DNA of 64,000 nucleotides from Streptomyces acidiscabies. GTDB taxonomy: Bacteria > Actinomycetota > Actinomycetes > Streptomycetales > Streptomycetaceae. Under the pieces are notes generated by a model. The model did no database searches, was not told where the DNA came from, and saw only the letters and a program-made list of their open reading frames with translations. The stretch lies in contig NZ_JAGJBY010000001.1 in the NCBI RefSeq assembly GCF_020010905.1, forward strand, positions 1,570,001-1,634,000. The letters run 5' to 3'. Below are positions 1 through 7,818 of the stretch, piece after piece (within the stretch, counting starts at the first letter, position 1; the number at the start of each line of letters is the position of its first letter). Position numbers and translations under genes: made by a program.

Positions 1-123
1 GGGGTGGCCCGACTGCCCGCAGCTACGCGGGTTGGGTGGACGGGTGCGGGGCGGTGGGGGTGGCGCGGCTGGTCGCAGCTGCGGGAGCGGGGTGGGGCGG
101 GTAGGCGGTGGTGCGGGTGGTGG

Positions 124-221
124 GAGCTGGTCCGACCGTGGTGGTGCGGGTGGTTGTGCGTGGCGGGGGCTGGTCCGACTGTGGTGGTGCGGGGCGTTGT
201 GAGTGGCGGGGACTGGTCCGG
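124..221. repeat. Imperfect 43-bp tandem repeat, about 2.3 copies
   Basis: Two copies start at 124 and 167 and a partial third at 210, so the period is 43 bases. Each copy begins with a CTGGTCCG-containing segment followed by GTGGTGGTGCGG. The copies differ at a few positions. The array directly abuts the family A repeat at 224. Confidence 0.7.
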
Positions 222-223
222 CC

Positions 224-269
224 TAAAGGGGCGCGGGGAACTGCGCGATCAGCCACGATGCTGCCGCAC
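224..269 (+). repeat. Interspersed intergenic repeat family A, copy 1
   Basis: The core reads AGGGGCGCGGGGAACTGCGC and continues with a (G/A)CCAGCCACGA-like tail and a CCGCAC end. Four further copies lie at 10395-10440, 18227-18258 (reverse), 25602-25633 and 53718-53755. All are intergenic. I recall this sequence as common between Streptomyces genes; its function is unknown. Confidence 0.8.
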
Positions 270-391
270 TCGCCTACGTACCGATGCCACCCGAGTTATT
301 AGGCGTCCCCCCCCCCCCACTCTCAGACTCGTCTCACGTTCACTCGGTAGCTTCCGTGGAATGGAACGTCGGTGACTAGGAGGCGGGTGGC

Positions 392-976
392 ATGGTGCGT
401 GGAGGACAGGGACTGGCACGGGTGGCCGTCGTCGTGAGGGCGGGGGCCGGGCCGTGGTGGTGGTGTGGGGTGTTCGCGGCCGGGGTCGGGGTGCTCGTGC
501 CGGGGGTTACCGGGCGACGGGTCGGTGTGTTCGCCGGTGCCGCGTTGTTCATCCTTGCCGCCGCCATCACCGCGTACACCCACCGCAAGCGGTACACCAT
601 CCTCGCCCAAGCCGCGGCACGCGCAGGCAAGCACGACGCCCTCCAGGACCGCGCGGTCACCGTACGCAACTGGCGCCACGGCAACCGCTGGTGGCTCCTC
701 CTCGCCCTCACCCTCGCGATCGTCAGCTCCTTCGCCGTCCCCGCAGCCGCAGGCATGCTCATCGCCGGCTACGGAACCGGCCTGCGCCTGAAGTCCGCCT
801 GGCTGGGCCGCCGCGAACGGACCGAGGGCGAACTCCTCTGGGTACGAGTGGACTGGCTGGGCCGATACGGCGGCGCCCCGGCGGGCAAGGCGGTGAAGGG
901 CTACCGCAGCACCGGCATCGCGGCGGGCGACGCGGCCCCCGGAGGAGCGCGCCGCCGCACCACGGTCGGCGCCTGA
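392..976 (+). CDS. Hypothetical membrane protein
   Basis: This 194-residue protein of unknown function has hydrophobic segments at about residues 22-38, 43-62 and 100-126. The last is long enough for two short helices or a re-entrant pair. A basic stretch (YTHRKRY) follows the second segment, and the C-terminal 60 residues look cytoplasmic and end in a basic tail. The start is supported by AGGAGG at 378-383, eight bases upstream of the ATG. It stands alone on the plus strand and converges with the roadblock operon, whose last stop is only nine bases away. I recognise no enzymatic motif. It is probably a conserved Streptomyces membrane protein. Confidence 0.75.
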   Translation: MVRGGQGLARVAVVVRAGAGPWWWCGVFAAGVGVLVPGVTGRRVGVFAGAALFILAAAITAYTHRKRYTILAQAAARAGKHDALQDRAVTVRNWRHGNRWWLLLALTLAIVSSFAVPAAAGMLIAGYGTGLRLKSAWLGRRERTEGELLWVRVDWLGRYGGAPAGKAVKGYRSTGIAAGDAAPGGARRRTTVGA

Positions 977-985
977 GGCGAGCCC

Positions 986-1360
986 TCAGACCTCCAGCTC
1001 CTCCTCGATCCGCTTCAACTGGTGCCGCGCCATCGCCAGGTTGGACCGCTTCGCGTCCAGGACGAGGTACAGGAACAGCCCGTTGCCGCCGCGCCCGCTG
1101 AGGAGCCGCAGGAGGTGGTACTGGTCGGAGAGGGTGATGAGGATGTCCTCGATCTGCCCCTTCAGACCGAGGTGCTCCATCGTCCGCATCTTCGCGCGGA
1201 CGACGTCCGTGTTGCCGGCAGCCGCGACGTTGAGGTCGAAGCTCTTGCTGCCGCCGAGCGTGCCGAGGGCCATGCCGCTCGTGTAGTCGACGAGGGCGAC
1301 GGCGGTGGCCCCCTCGATGGACGCGAGGGCTTCCTTGAGGGCGGTCTCGGTGTTGGCCAT
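986..1360 (-). CDS. Roadblock/LC7-like (MglB-type) protein
   Basis: The 124-residue protein starts at the ATG at 1360, with a GAAAGGAA Shine-Dalgarno about ten bases upstream. A longer frame to 1510 adds an unconvincing Arg/Pro-rich tail. The pattern is typical of a roadblock/LC7 fold: an N-terminal helix, a beta strand VALVDYTSGMALG, a central helix, and the strands ILITLSDQYHLLRLL and NGLFLYLVLD followed by a C-terminal helix. Such proteins regulate small GTPases or act as scaffolds. It is the last gene of a four-gene minus-strand operon. The protein encoded at 2718-3125 shares the DSYHLLRF-like strand and is its clear paralogue. No GTPase is present in the operon, so the partner is unknown. 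Confidence 0.8.
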   Translation of the reverse strand: MANTETALKEALASIEGATAVALVDYTSGMALGTLGGSKSFDLNVAAAGNTDVVRAKMRTMEHLGLKGQIEDILITLSDQYHLLRLLSGRGGNGLFLYLVLDAKRSNLAMARHQLKRIEEELEV

Positions 1361-1376
1361 GATCGTTGGGTTCCTT

Positions 1377-1952
1377 TCAACTCTCGGTGGTGGCACGCGT
1401 GTTGTCGGTGGGGGCGCGAGCCGGTCTGGCGGGCAGTGGGGGGAGTGGGGGGAGCTTGGGGAGGGGCGTGCTCGTGGCCGCCCCTGTCGTACTGGTCTTT
1501 TTCGCGGCACTGGTGGAGGCCCCCGGCTTCTTCACGGCACTCGTCTTCGCGGCCTCTCTCGCAGCGGCGTTCTCCCCGGCCGCCGAGTCCACCAACTCCC
1601 CGATCCGCGCCCCGGTCCGCCGCCCTTCGAGGTGCAACCGGCCGACGTTCACCCGGTCTTGGGCGAGCAGCGTCAGCACGGCGGCCTCCCCGGCGGCGTA
1701 CGTCGCGACGTACCCGTACACCCCCCGCACGAGCAACTCGCGCAACTCCCCCTGCCCGGTCTCGTCCGCGAGGCGTACGGCGACGCCGAGCGCCGCGGCA
1801 GTGAGCGCGGCGACCCCCTCCGGCTCGACCCCCGGTGTGTCCGCGGCGAGCACCAGCCCGTCGACGCTGGCCGCGAGTGCGCCGGTGAGCTGGGGCACGG
1901 AGGCCCGCAGTCTTCTCAACTCGTCGAGTATCTCGGCCTCGTGAGTAGTCAT
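1377..1952 (-). CDS. Roadblock/LC7-like protein with Ala/Pro/Lys-rich tail
   Basis: This is a 191-residue protein. The start at 1952 is chosen because AGGAG lies seven bases upstream; the frame extends further to 2006. Residues 1-110 resemble a CvnB/MglB-type roadblock domain: helix EILDELRRL, strand GALAASVDGLVLAAD, helix AALTAAALGVAVRLAD, strand VLTLLAQDRVNVGRLH. The last 60 residues are low in complexity (Ala, Thr, Lys, then LPPLPPLP) and are probably disordered. It lies 16 bases from the downstream paralogue at 986-1360 and 34 bases from the upstream DUF4388-like gene. The domain assignment is by pattern only. Confidence 0.7.
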   Translation of the reverse strand: MTTHEAEILDELRRLRASVPQLTGALAASVDGLVLAADTPGVEPEGVAALTAAALGVAVRLADETGQGELRELLVRGVYGYVATYAAGEAAVLTLLAQDRVNVGRLHLEGRRTGARIGELVDSAAGENAAAREAAKTSAVKKPGASTSAAKKTSTTGAATSTPLPKLPPLPPLPARPARAPTDNTRATTES

Positions 1953-1986
1953 CAGATCTCTCCTCTCGGGCTGCGGTCGCTGCCGC

Positions 1987-2718
1987 TCAAAGGGCCTCCA
2001 GCGCATCTCTGAGCCTTTTCAGCAGGGTGAGTTGGGGGTCGTCGTCAGGAACGGCCGTAGGGGGCAAGGCAGTTGGCGAGCCATAAGTCACCGTCACCAA
2101 CCCCGCCGCCGCGAGCCGCCGTACGTCGAGCAGCGTGGGGAAGGCCCGCCGCCCCAGCCGGTGCGCGATCCCGGTCGCCGTGCGTTCCCCGTCGACCTCG
2201 GCGAGGACGGCCCGTCTGCGCGCGGGGAGCCAGCGCGGCGGAGGGTGGGAGTCGACGAGGCGCAGTGGCGCGTCGTCCGTGCGGGCTTCCGGCCAGAGCC
2301 GGTCGAGCAGGGCCCGGCGCCGGCGCGTCTCGCGCTCCAGGAGCCCGGCGTCGACGGGCTGTACGGGGCCGGGGTCGTACCCGGTGTCGTCGTACCGGAA
2401 ACGGGCGGGGGCGTCACCCGGCGTCAGGGTGAAGTACGCGGCGTCGAAGAGCGCCCCCAGCAGGCAGAGTTCCCCGGCGCCACGCGCTAACCGCCCTTCC
2501 CGGACGAGGAGTTGGAGGCTCTCGCGGGTTCCCAGGAGGGCTTCGGGGCCCGGCGTCGCGGCGCTCTCGCCGTACACCACCCGCCCCCGGACCAGGTGCA
2601 GCGCGCCGCTGTCCCGCATCAGCACCCCGCTCGCCTCCTCGGCCGCGAGCCGGGCGAGGAGCGGGGCCACCTCGCCGGTGACGTGCTCGCGGACGGGGAG
2701 CGCTGTCATGACGGCCAT
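1987..2718 (-). CDS. PatA-N/DUF4388-like protein with C-terminal winged-helix-like domain
   Basis: This 243-residue protein starts at the ATG at 2718-2716, which overlaps the upstream stop as TGATG, implying translational coupling. Residues of about 15-110 resemble the PatA N-terminal/DUF4388 domain: SGVLMRDSGALHLVRGRVVYGE, then a helix-rich segment. A C-terminal part around RTATGIAHRLGRRAFP followed by TLLDVRRLAAAGLV looks like a winged helix-turn-helix of the kind found after DUF4388. I infer an adaptor or regulatory role with the flanking roadblock proteins. There is no catalytic motif. The family assignment is tentative. Confidence 0.6.
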   Translation of the reverse strand: MAVMTALPVREHVTGEVAPLLARLAAEEASGVLMRDSGALHLVRGRVVYGESAATPGPEALLGTRESLQLLVREGRLARGAGELCLLGALFDAAYFTLTPGDAPARFRYDDTGYDPGPVQPVDAGLLERETRRRRALLDRLWPEARTDDAPLRLVDSHPPPRWLPARRRAVLAEVDGERTATGIAHRLGRRAFPTLLDVRRLAAAGLVTVTYGSPTALPPTAVPDDDPQLTLLKRLRDALEAL

Positions 2719-3125
2719 CACCCCAGCACCAGCTTCCCGGCCATTTCTTCGAGCCGGATGCGCGCGAGCGCGAGGTTGCCGTCGCGGCGGCCGAGCCACA
2801 CGTGGAGGAAGACGCTGCTGTCGAAGTCGGTGCGGACGAACCGGAGGAGGTGGTAGCTGTCGCGGTTGCTGATGATGAGGTCCTCGACCGAGGGGTCATC
2901 GGCAACGACATCAGCACCGGCGTCCGGCGTCTCCGGCGCGAACGCCCGTTGTTCGACGGTCAGTCGGGCCACCTCCGCCGCCTCGGTCGCCGCCGCCTCC
3001 GCGTCCCCGCCGGGGAACTCCCCGACGGAGCCCAGCGCGAGCCCGCTGGTCCAGTCGACCAGGGCAGCGCCCCGGGCTCCGGGCAGGCGCATGGCCTCCA
3101 GCAGACACTCGTCGATTCCGGGCAC
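2718..3125 (-). CDS. Roadblock/LC7-like protein, first gene of the operon
   Basis: This 135-residue protein is read from a GTG at 3125, with GGAGGGG seven bases upstream. The open frame continues to 3233 without another good ribosome-binding site. The order of elements matches the 986-1360 product: an N-terminal helix, strand GAALVDWTSGLALGSVG, a helix, the strand DLIISNRDSYHLLRFV and the strand SVFLHVWLGRRDGNLALARIRL. It has an acidic insert (residues ~60-80) that the paralogue lacks. It is the promoter-proximal gene of a four-gene operon and overlaps the next gene by one base. A roadblock fold is likely; its partner is not known. Confidence 0.75.
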   Translation of the reverse strand: MPGIDECLLEAMRLPGARGAALVDWTSGLALGSVGEFPGGDAEAAATEAAEVARLTVEQRAFAPETPDAGADVVADDPSVEDLIISNRDSYHLLRFVRTDFDSSVFLHVWLGRRDGNLALARIRLEEMAGKLVLG

Positions 3126-3200
3126 CGCGGTTCCCCTCCCTCCTCGGTTACGGCTGAGTGAGAGAGACGCTACAGACCGTGTGTGCGACGAGTGAGGTGT

Positions 3201-3227
3201 TTGGCATTTCCCCTTGGAAAATGCCAA
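3201..3227. other. Inverted repeat, operator or terminator
   Basis: The arms TTGGCATTT (3201-3209) and AAATGCCAA (3219-3227) match perfectly across nine bases. The loop continues as CC/GG pairing. It sits upstream of the roadblock operon and downstream of the decarboxylase gene, both on the minus strand. It could therefore end the decarboxylase transcript or bind a regulator of the roadblock operon. The unusually AT-rich arms favour an operator. Confidence 0.5.
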
Positions 3228-3295
3228 CGGCAAGCTAGAGTGGGCGAGTTTGCCTGGTTTTCGGGCTTATGGAACGCCCAGGTCGCGGGCGTGCG

Positions 3296-4738
3296 TCAAG
3301 GGCGCTCGGGCTCGCCCAGGGTGGTGAGCGCGTCGCCGTACGCCCCTCCGGCCTCGGCGAGGATCTCCGCCGTCGTCTGGGCCGCACGGACGAGCGCGAA
3401 CCTGGTGTGGCCGTCCGCGCCGGGTACGTACCCGTAAAGGGCGGGCCGGGGAAGGGAGTTGTACGCGTAGTGGTGGGCGAAGTAGTACGCGCCCGTGTCC
3501 AACGCCGCCGCGTAGTCGCCCTGTTCGAGCAGCGGGAGCGAACGCCCGCGCGCCAGCAGGTCGCCCGAGAAGCACGCCGGACCGGCGACGTCCTGCACGG
3601 CCTCGGGGCCGCTCTTGGCGCGGCCCTTCGCGTCGTACGCGGCGATCCTGAGCGGCCACGAGCCCGGCATGTACACGGTCCGGGTCGCCACCTGGACGCC
3701 CGCGTGCGTCACCGCGATGCGCCGCCCGCCCGCGCTCTTCGCGTACTCCACCCGCGCGACCACCGTGCCCTGCTTGGCCAGCAGCGAGCGGCCGAACTCG
3801 GTGACCAGCCCGTACCGGCCGTCGAACAGTCCCGGGACCGCCTCTTTCAGGAGGCGGGCGTACTGCGCGTACGTCGGTGTGGTCTCCTCCGAGGCGTAGT
3901 TCACCGGCAGGCCGCCGCCGATGTCCACGGTGTCGATCTGGCGGCGGCCGATCCGCCGGTTGATCTCCTCGACCAGCGCGTACGCCTCCGCGACACCGCG
4001 CGCCATCAGCGTCAGCGGCACGCCCTGCGAGCCGGTGTGCGCGTGCAGGCGGGTCAGCCACGGGCGCTCCGCGTACGCGCCGATCACCCACTCCCGCGCG
4101 CCCTCGTCCCGCAGCGCGACGCCGAACTTCGAGGTGGGGGTGGCCGTCGAGGTCGACTCGATGGTGCCGCCGCCGACCTGCGGGTTCACCCGGATGCCGA
4201 TGGGGGAGGCGCTCGGCGTCTCGCGCCGCAGGGCGTCGATCCGGGCCAGTTCCTGCGGGTTGTCCGCGTTCACCGCGATCCCCAGGGCCAGCGCCTCGCG
4301 CAGCTCCGCCGGGGTCTTCGCCGGGGAGTCGAGTACGGTCGACTGCGCGCCGAATCCCGCGGCGCGCGCGAGGGCGAGCTCGCCGGGGCTCGCGACCTCG
4401 GCGCCGATGCCGGCCTCGCGCAGCAGGCGCAGTACCGGTACCAGAGGGGTGGCCTTGACGGCGAAGGCGTGCAGGACCGGGGTGCCCGGTGGGACGACGG
4501 CGTCGAACGCGGCCGTCAGCCCCGCCGCCGACTCCTTGATGCCGGTGACGTCCAGGAGGCCCACGATCGGCGTGTCCGGGCCCAGCAGGCCCTGTTCCAC
4601 CGCCGCGCGGACCGCGTCGTCCCGGCGTACCGCCCGTCCGTCGTCCGCCGCTCGCCCGTCTGCCGTCTGCCGCACATCAGCCCCCGTCGAGGTGGTCCGG
4701 TACCCGTACTGCCGTGTCGTCTCCGTCGGCCGGAGCAT
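3296..4738 (-). CDS. Group IV PLP-dependent decarboxylase (LysA-like)
   Basis: This 480-residue protein resembles diaminopimelate/ornithine-type decarboxylases with an alanine-racemase-like barrel. The PLP lysine lies in HAFAVKATP (around residue 94). GIRVNPQVGGG, LHAHTGSQG and DIGGGLPV form the phosphate-binding side of the barrel. The C-terminal beta domain contains GPACFSGDLL and DTGAYYFAHHYAYNS. It is longer than typical LysA at its N terminus, where the first ~35 residues are low in complexity. The start at 4738 has no strong ribosome site, so a start inside that segment is possible. Diaminopimelate is not certain as substrate because Streptomyces carry several such enzymes. It diverges from the hut operon, sharing a 150-base promoter region. 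Confidence 0.75.
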   Translation of the reverse strand: MLRPTETTRQYGYRTTSTGADVRQTADGRAADDGRAVRRDDAVRAAVEQGLLGPDTPIVGLLDVTGIKESAAGLTAAFDAVVPPGTPVLHAFAVKATPLVPVLRLLREAGIGAEVASPGELALARAAGFGAQSTVLDSPAKTPAELREALALGIAVNADNPQELARIDALRRETPSASPIGIRVNPQVGGGTIESTSTATPTSKFGVALRDEGAREWVIGAYAERPWLTRLHAHTGSQGVPLTLMARGVAEAYALVEEINRRIGRRQIDTVDIGGGLPVNYASEETTPTYAQYARLLKEAVPGLFDGRYGLVTEFGRSLLAKQGTVVARVEYAKSAGGRRIAVTHAGVQVATRTVYMPGSWPLRIAAYDAKGRAKSGPEAVQDVAGPACFSGDLLARGRSLPLLEQGDYAAALDTGAYYFAHHYAYNSLPRPALYGYVPGADGHTRFALVRAAQTTAEILAEAGGAYGDALTTLGEPERP

Positions 4739-4814
4739 GCCCCGGCTCGCGCCTCGGTGTGCTCCTCCTTCCAGCCAAACACCCGTACGGCGTGCGTGTC
4801 GGTTCCCCGCCCTA

Positions 4815-4854
4815 TTGACTAGTTCTATTCAGCTGGCGACTATGTGAATAGAAC
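4815..4854 (+). promoter_or_regulatory. Candidate hut promoter with overlapping palindromic operator
   Basis: A TTGACT (4815-4820) looks like a -35 element. A perfect inverted repeat, GTTCTATTCA (4822-4831) and TGAATAGAAC (4845-4854), is separated by 13 bases and lies exactly where a -10 element would fall (GACTAT or TATGTG around 4838-4846). Such AT-containing 10-bp arms are rare by chance in this DNA. The layout suggests a dimeric repressor that blocks polymerase. It lies 34 bases upstream of hutU and 83 bases from the divergent decarboxylase gene. Confidence 0.65.
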
Positions 4855-4888
4855 CGGAATATCGACGACGTGCCCCAGGAGGCAGCCC

Positions 4889-6553
4889 ATGTCAGGACCC
4901 CGTCCCGTTCGAGCCCCCCGCGGAACCGGACTGAACACCCTGGGATGGCAGCAGGAAGCCGCCCTGCGGATGCTCCAGAACAACCTCGACCCCGAGGTCG
5001 CCGAGCACCCCGACAAGCTCGTCGTCTACGGCGGCACCGGCAAGGCCGCGCGCGACTGGCGCTCCTACGACGCGATGGTCCGCACGCTCCAGACGCTCAA
5101 GCAGGACGAGACCATGCTCGTCCAGTCCGGGCGCCCCGTCGGCGTCATGCAGACGCACGAGTGGGCGCCGCGCGTCCTCATCGCCAACTCCAACCTCGTC
5201 GGCGACTGGGCGAACTGGGAGGAGTTCCGGCGCCTGGAGGCGCTCGGGCTGACCATGTACGGCCAGATGACCGCCGGGTCCTGGATCTACATCGGCACCC
5301 AGGGCATCCTCCAGGGGACGTACGAGACGTTCGCCGCCGTCGCCGCCAAGAAGTTCGGCGGGACCCTCGCCGGGACGATCACCCTCACCGCCGGGCTCGG
5401 CGGGATGGGCGGCGCCCAGCCGCTCGCCGTCACCATGAACGACGGTGTCGCGATCTGCATCGACTGCGACCCCCGCGCCATCGAGCGCCGGATCGAGCAC
5501 CGGTACCTGGACGTCAAGGCCGACAACCTCGCCCACGCGCTCCAGCTCGCCACCGAGGCCCGCGACCAGCGCAAGCCGCTGTCCATCGGCCTCCTCGGCA
5601 ACGCCGCCGAGCTGCTCCCGCAGATGCTCGCCGAGGGTGCCCCCATCGACATCGTGACCGACCAGACCTCGGCGCACGACCCGCTCTCCTACCTGCCGGT
5701 CGGCGTCGACTTCGCCGACATGGCCGACGCGGCGGCGAAGGACCCGGCCGGGTTCACCACCCGCTCCCGCGAGTCCATGGCCCGCCACGTCGAGGCCATG
5801 GTCGGCTTCATGGACGCCGGCGCCGAGGTCTTCGACTACGGCAACTCCATCCGCGGCGAGGCCCAACTCGCCGGGTATGACCGCGCGTTCGCCTTCCCCG
5901 GGTTCGTCCCCGCCTACATCCGGCCGCTCTTCAGCGAAGGCAAGGGCCCCTTCCGCTGGGCCGCGCTCTCCGGTGAGGCGTCCGACATCGCGAAGACGGA
6001 CAAGGCGATGCTGGAGCTGTTCCCCGAGAACGAGTCCCTCGCCCGCTGGATCAAGCTCGCCGGTGAACGCGTCCACTTCCAGGGCCTCCCCGCCCGTATC
6101 TGCTGGCTCGGCTACGGCGAGCGCGACAAGGCCGGCGAGCGCTTCAACGACATGGTCGCGAGCGGCGAGCTGGCGGCGCCGCTGGCGATCGGCCGCGACC
6201 ACCTGGACGCCGGCTCGGTGGCCTCCCCGTACCGCGAGACCGAGGCCATGCTCGACGGCTCCGACGCGATCGCCGACTGGCCGCTGCTCAACGCGATGGT
6301 CAACGTGGCGTCCGGCGCGTCGTGGGTGTCGATCCACCACGGCGGCGGCGTCGGCATGGGCCGCTCGATCCACGCGGGCCAGGTCTCGGTGGCCGACGGC
6401 ACGAAGCTGGCGGGCGAGAAGATCCGCCGCGTCCTGACGAACGACCCCGGCATGGGGGTCATCCGGCATGTGGACGCGGGTTACGAGATCGCCGAGAGGG
6501 TGGCGGACGAGCGCGGGGTACGCATCCCGATGCGCGAGGGCGGGGACGCGTGA
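4889..6553 (+). CDS. hutU: Urocanate hydratase
   Basis: Urocanate hydratase converts urocanate to 4-imidazolone-5-propionate with bound NAD+, the second step of histidine degradation in the cytoplasm. The 554-residue protein has the expected length. It shows the glycine-rich stretches [11 protein letters not shown] and [11 protein letters not shown], the segment [15 protein letters not shown], and the conserved Cys (about residue 405) in [13 protein letters not shown]. The start at 4889 is set by AGGAGG at 4877-4882; the longer frame reaches into the operator and is unlikely. It is the first gene of a four-gene hut operon and overlaps the next gene as GTGA. No hutH (histidase) lies in this window, so urocanate must be made from elsewhere. 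Confidence 0.97.
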   Translation: MSGPRPVRAPRGTGLNTLGWQQEAALRMLQNNLDPEVAEHPDKLVVYGGTGKAARDWRSYDAMVRTLQTLKQDETMLVQSGRPVGVMQTHEWAPRVLIANSNLVGDWANWEEFRRLEALGLTMYGQMTAGSWIYIGTQGILQGTYETFAAVAAKKFGGTLAGTITLTAGLGGMGGAQPLAVTMNDGVAICIDCDPRAIERRIEHRYLDVKADNLAHALQLATEARDQRKPLSIGLLGNAAELLPQMLAEGAPIDIVTDQTSAHDPLSYLPVGVDFADMADAAAKDPAGFTTRSRESMARHVEAMVGFMDAGAEVFDYGNSIRGEAQLAGYDRAFAFPGFVPAYIRPLFSEGKGPFRWAALSGEASDIAKTDKAMLELFPENESLARWIKLAGERVHFQGLPARICWLGYGERDKAGERFNDMVASGELAAPLAIGRDHLDAGSVASPYRETEAMLDGSDAIADWPLLNAMVNVASGASWVSIHHGGGVGMGRSIHAGQVSVADGTKLAGEKIRRVLTNDPGMGVIRHVDAGYEIAERVADERGVRIPMREGGDA

Positions 6554-7818
6554 CGGACGGGAACGCCCAGGTGGGGGCCACGACACTGTCCGTGGCTCCC
6601 CCCTCCTTCCAGGAGATGTGGCGCCAGCTCCACCCCATCGGCCGCCACCCCGACTCCCACGGCTACCGGCGCTTCGCCTGGACCCCCGCCGACGCCGACT
6701 GTCGGGCCTGGTTCCGGGAGCAGGCCGAGCTGCGGGGGCTCGCGTACGAGGTCGACCGGAACGGGAACCAGTGGGCCTGGCTCGGTGACCCCGCTGCCGG
6801 GGACGCCGTCGTCACCGGGTCCCACCTCGACTCCGTGCCCGACGGGGGCGCCTTCGACGGGCCCCTCGGCGTCGTGTCCTCCTTCGCCGCGCTCGATGAA
6901 CTCCGCGCGCGCGGCGTCCGGTTCACCAAGCCCTTCGGCATCGTCAACTTCGGCGACGAGGAGGGCGCCCGGTTCGGGCTCGCCTGCGTCGGGTCCCGGC
7001 TCACCTCGGGGAAGCTGACCCTCGCGCAGGCCCACCAGCTCACCGACGGCGACGGGATCAGCCTCCCGAAGGCCATGGAAGCCGCCGGGTACGACCCCGA
7101 CGGCATCGGCGCCGACAACGAACGCCTCGACCGCATCGGCGCCTTCGTCGAACTGCACGTCGAGCAGGGCAGGGCGCTCGACCTCTCCGGCGACCAGGTC
7201 GGGATCGCCAGCGCCATCTGGCCGCACGGGCGTTGGCGCTTCGACTTCCGGGGCGAGGCCAACCACGCGGGGACGACGCGCCTCGTGGACCGGCGTGACC
7301 CGATGCTGTCGTACGCGGAGACCGTGCTCGCCGCACGCCGGGAGGCGCAACTCGCCGGAGCCGTCGCCACCTTCGGCAAGATCTCCGTCGAGCCCAACGG
7401 CGTCAACGCGATCCCCTCGCTCGTACGCGGCTGGCTGGACTCCCGCGCGGCCGAGCAGGAGACCCTCGACACGGTCGTCACCGGCATCGAGAAGGCCGCG
7501 CAGGTCTACGCGCAGGAGCACGGCGTCGAACTGGACGTCGTACGCGAGTCGTTCACGCCGGTCGTGGAGTTCGACCACGCCCTGCGCGACGAGCTGGCCC
7601 GACTCCTCGGCAAGGACACCGGCCTCACCGTCCCCGTCCTCGGCACCGGCGCGGGACACGACGCCGGGATCCTGTCGGGACGCATCCCGACCGCCATGCT
7701 GTTCGTGCGCAACCCCACCGGCGTCTCGCACTCCCCGGCGGAGTCCGCGACGGAGGACGACTGCGTGGCCGGGGTGCAGGCGCTCGCCGACGTACTGGAA
7801 GGGCTGGCCCGCGTATGA
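6550..7818 (+). CDS. M20-family amidohydrolase of the hut operon
   Basis: This 422-residue protein starts at a GTG that overlaps the hutU stop (GTGA). It belongs to the metal-dependent allantoate amidohydrolase/N-carbamoyl-amino-acid hydrolase branch of M20. Likely metal and catalytic residues are His92 and Asp103 ([15 protein letters not shown]), Glu137/Glu138 ([11 protein letters not shown]), His203 (FVELHVEQG) and the His of [11 protein letters not shown]. In homologues these hydrolyse a C-N bond next to a carboxylate. Between hutU and hutF, with no hutG-like gene here, the most plausible substrate is N-formyl-L-glutamate, giving glutamate and formate. That is inference; automatic annotation will probably say allantoate amidohydrolase. 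Confidence 0.85.
   Translation: MTDGNAQVGATTLSVAPPSFQEMWRQLHPIGRHPDSHGYRRFAWTPADADCRAWFREQAELRGLAYEVDRNGNQWAWLGDPAAGDAVVTGSHLDSVPDGGAFDGPLGVVSSFAALDELRARGVRFTKPFGIVNFGDEEGARFGLACVGSRLTSGKLTLAQAHQLTDGDGISLPKAMEAAGYDPDGIGADNERLDRIGAFVELHVEQGRALDLSGDQVGIASAIWPHGRWRFDFRGEANHAGTTRLVDRRDPMLSYAETVLAARREAQLAGAVATFGKISVEPNGVNAIPSLVRGWLDSRAAEQETLDTVVTGIEKAAQVYAQEHGVELDVVRESFTPVVEFDHALRDELARLLGKDTGLTVPVLGTGAGHDAGILSGRIPTAMLFVRNPTGVSHSPAESATEDDCVAGVQALADVLEGLARV

Larger units (their letters stand above)
1..391. other. Intergenic G-rich region without a convincing gene
   Basis: The open frames here are low in complexity (Gly/Trp/Arg-rich on one strand, Pro/Thr/Arg-rich on the other) and look like GC-frame shadows. 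The stretch holds an imperfect 43-bp tandem repeat (124-221), one copy of the interspersed repeat family A (224-269) and a long C run near 306-318. An AGGAGG at 378-383 belongs to the gene that starts at 392. I see no other gene. Confidence 0.7.

Noticed and set aside
306..318. A long C run that could suggest slippage or phase variation
   Set aside because: It lies in non-coding DNA with no gene whose frame or promoter it would clearly switch.
4892..6586. A 564-codon minus-strand frame opposite hutU
   Set aside because: The hutU frame is certain; the opposite frame has no motifs and shares the high-GC shadow composition.
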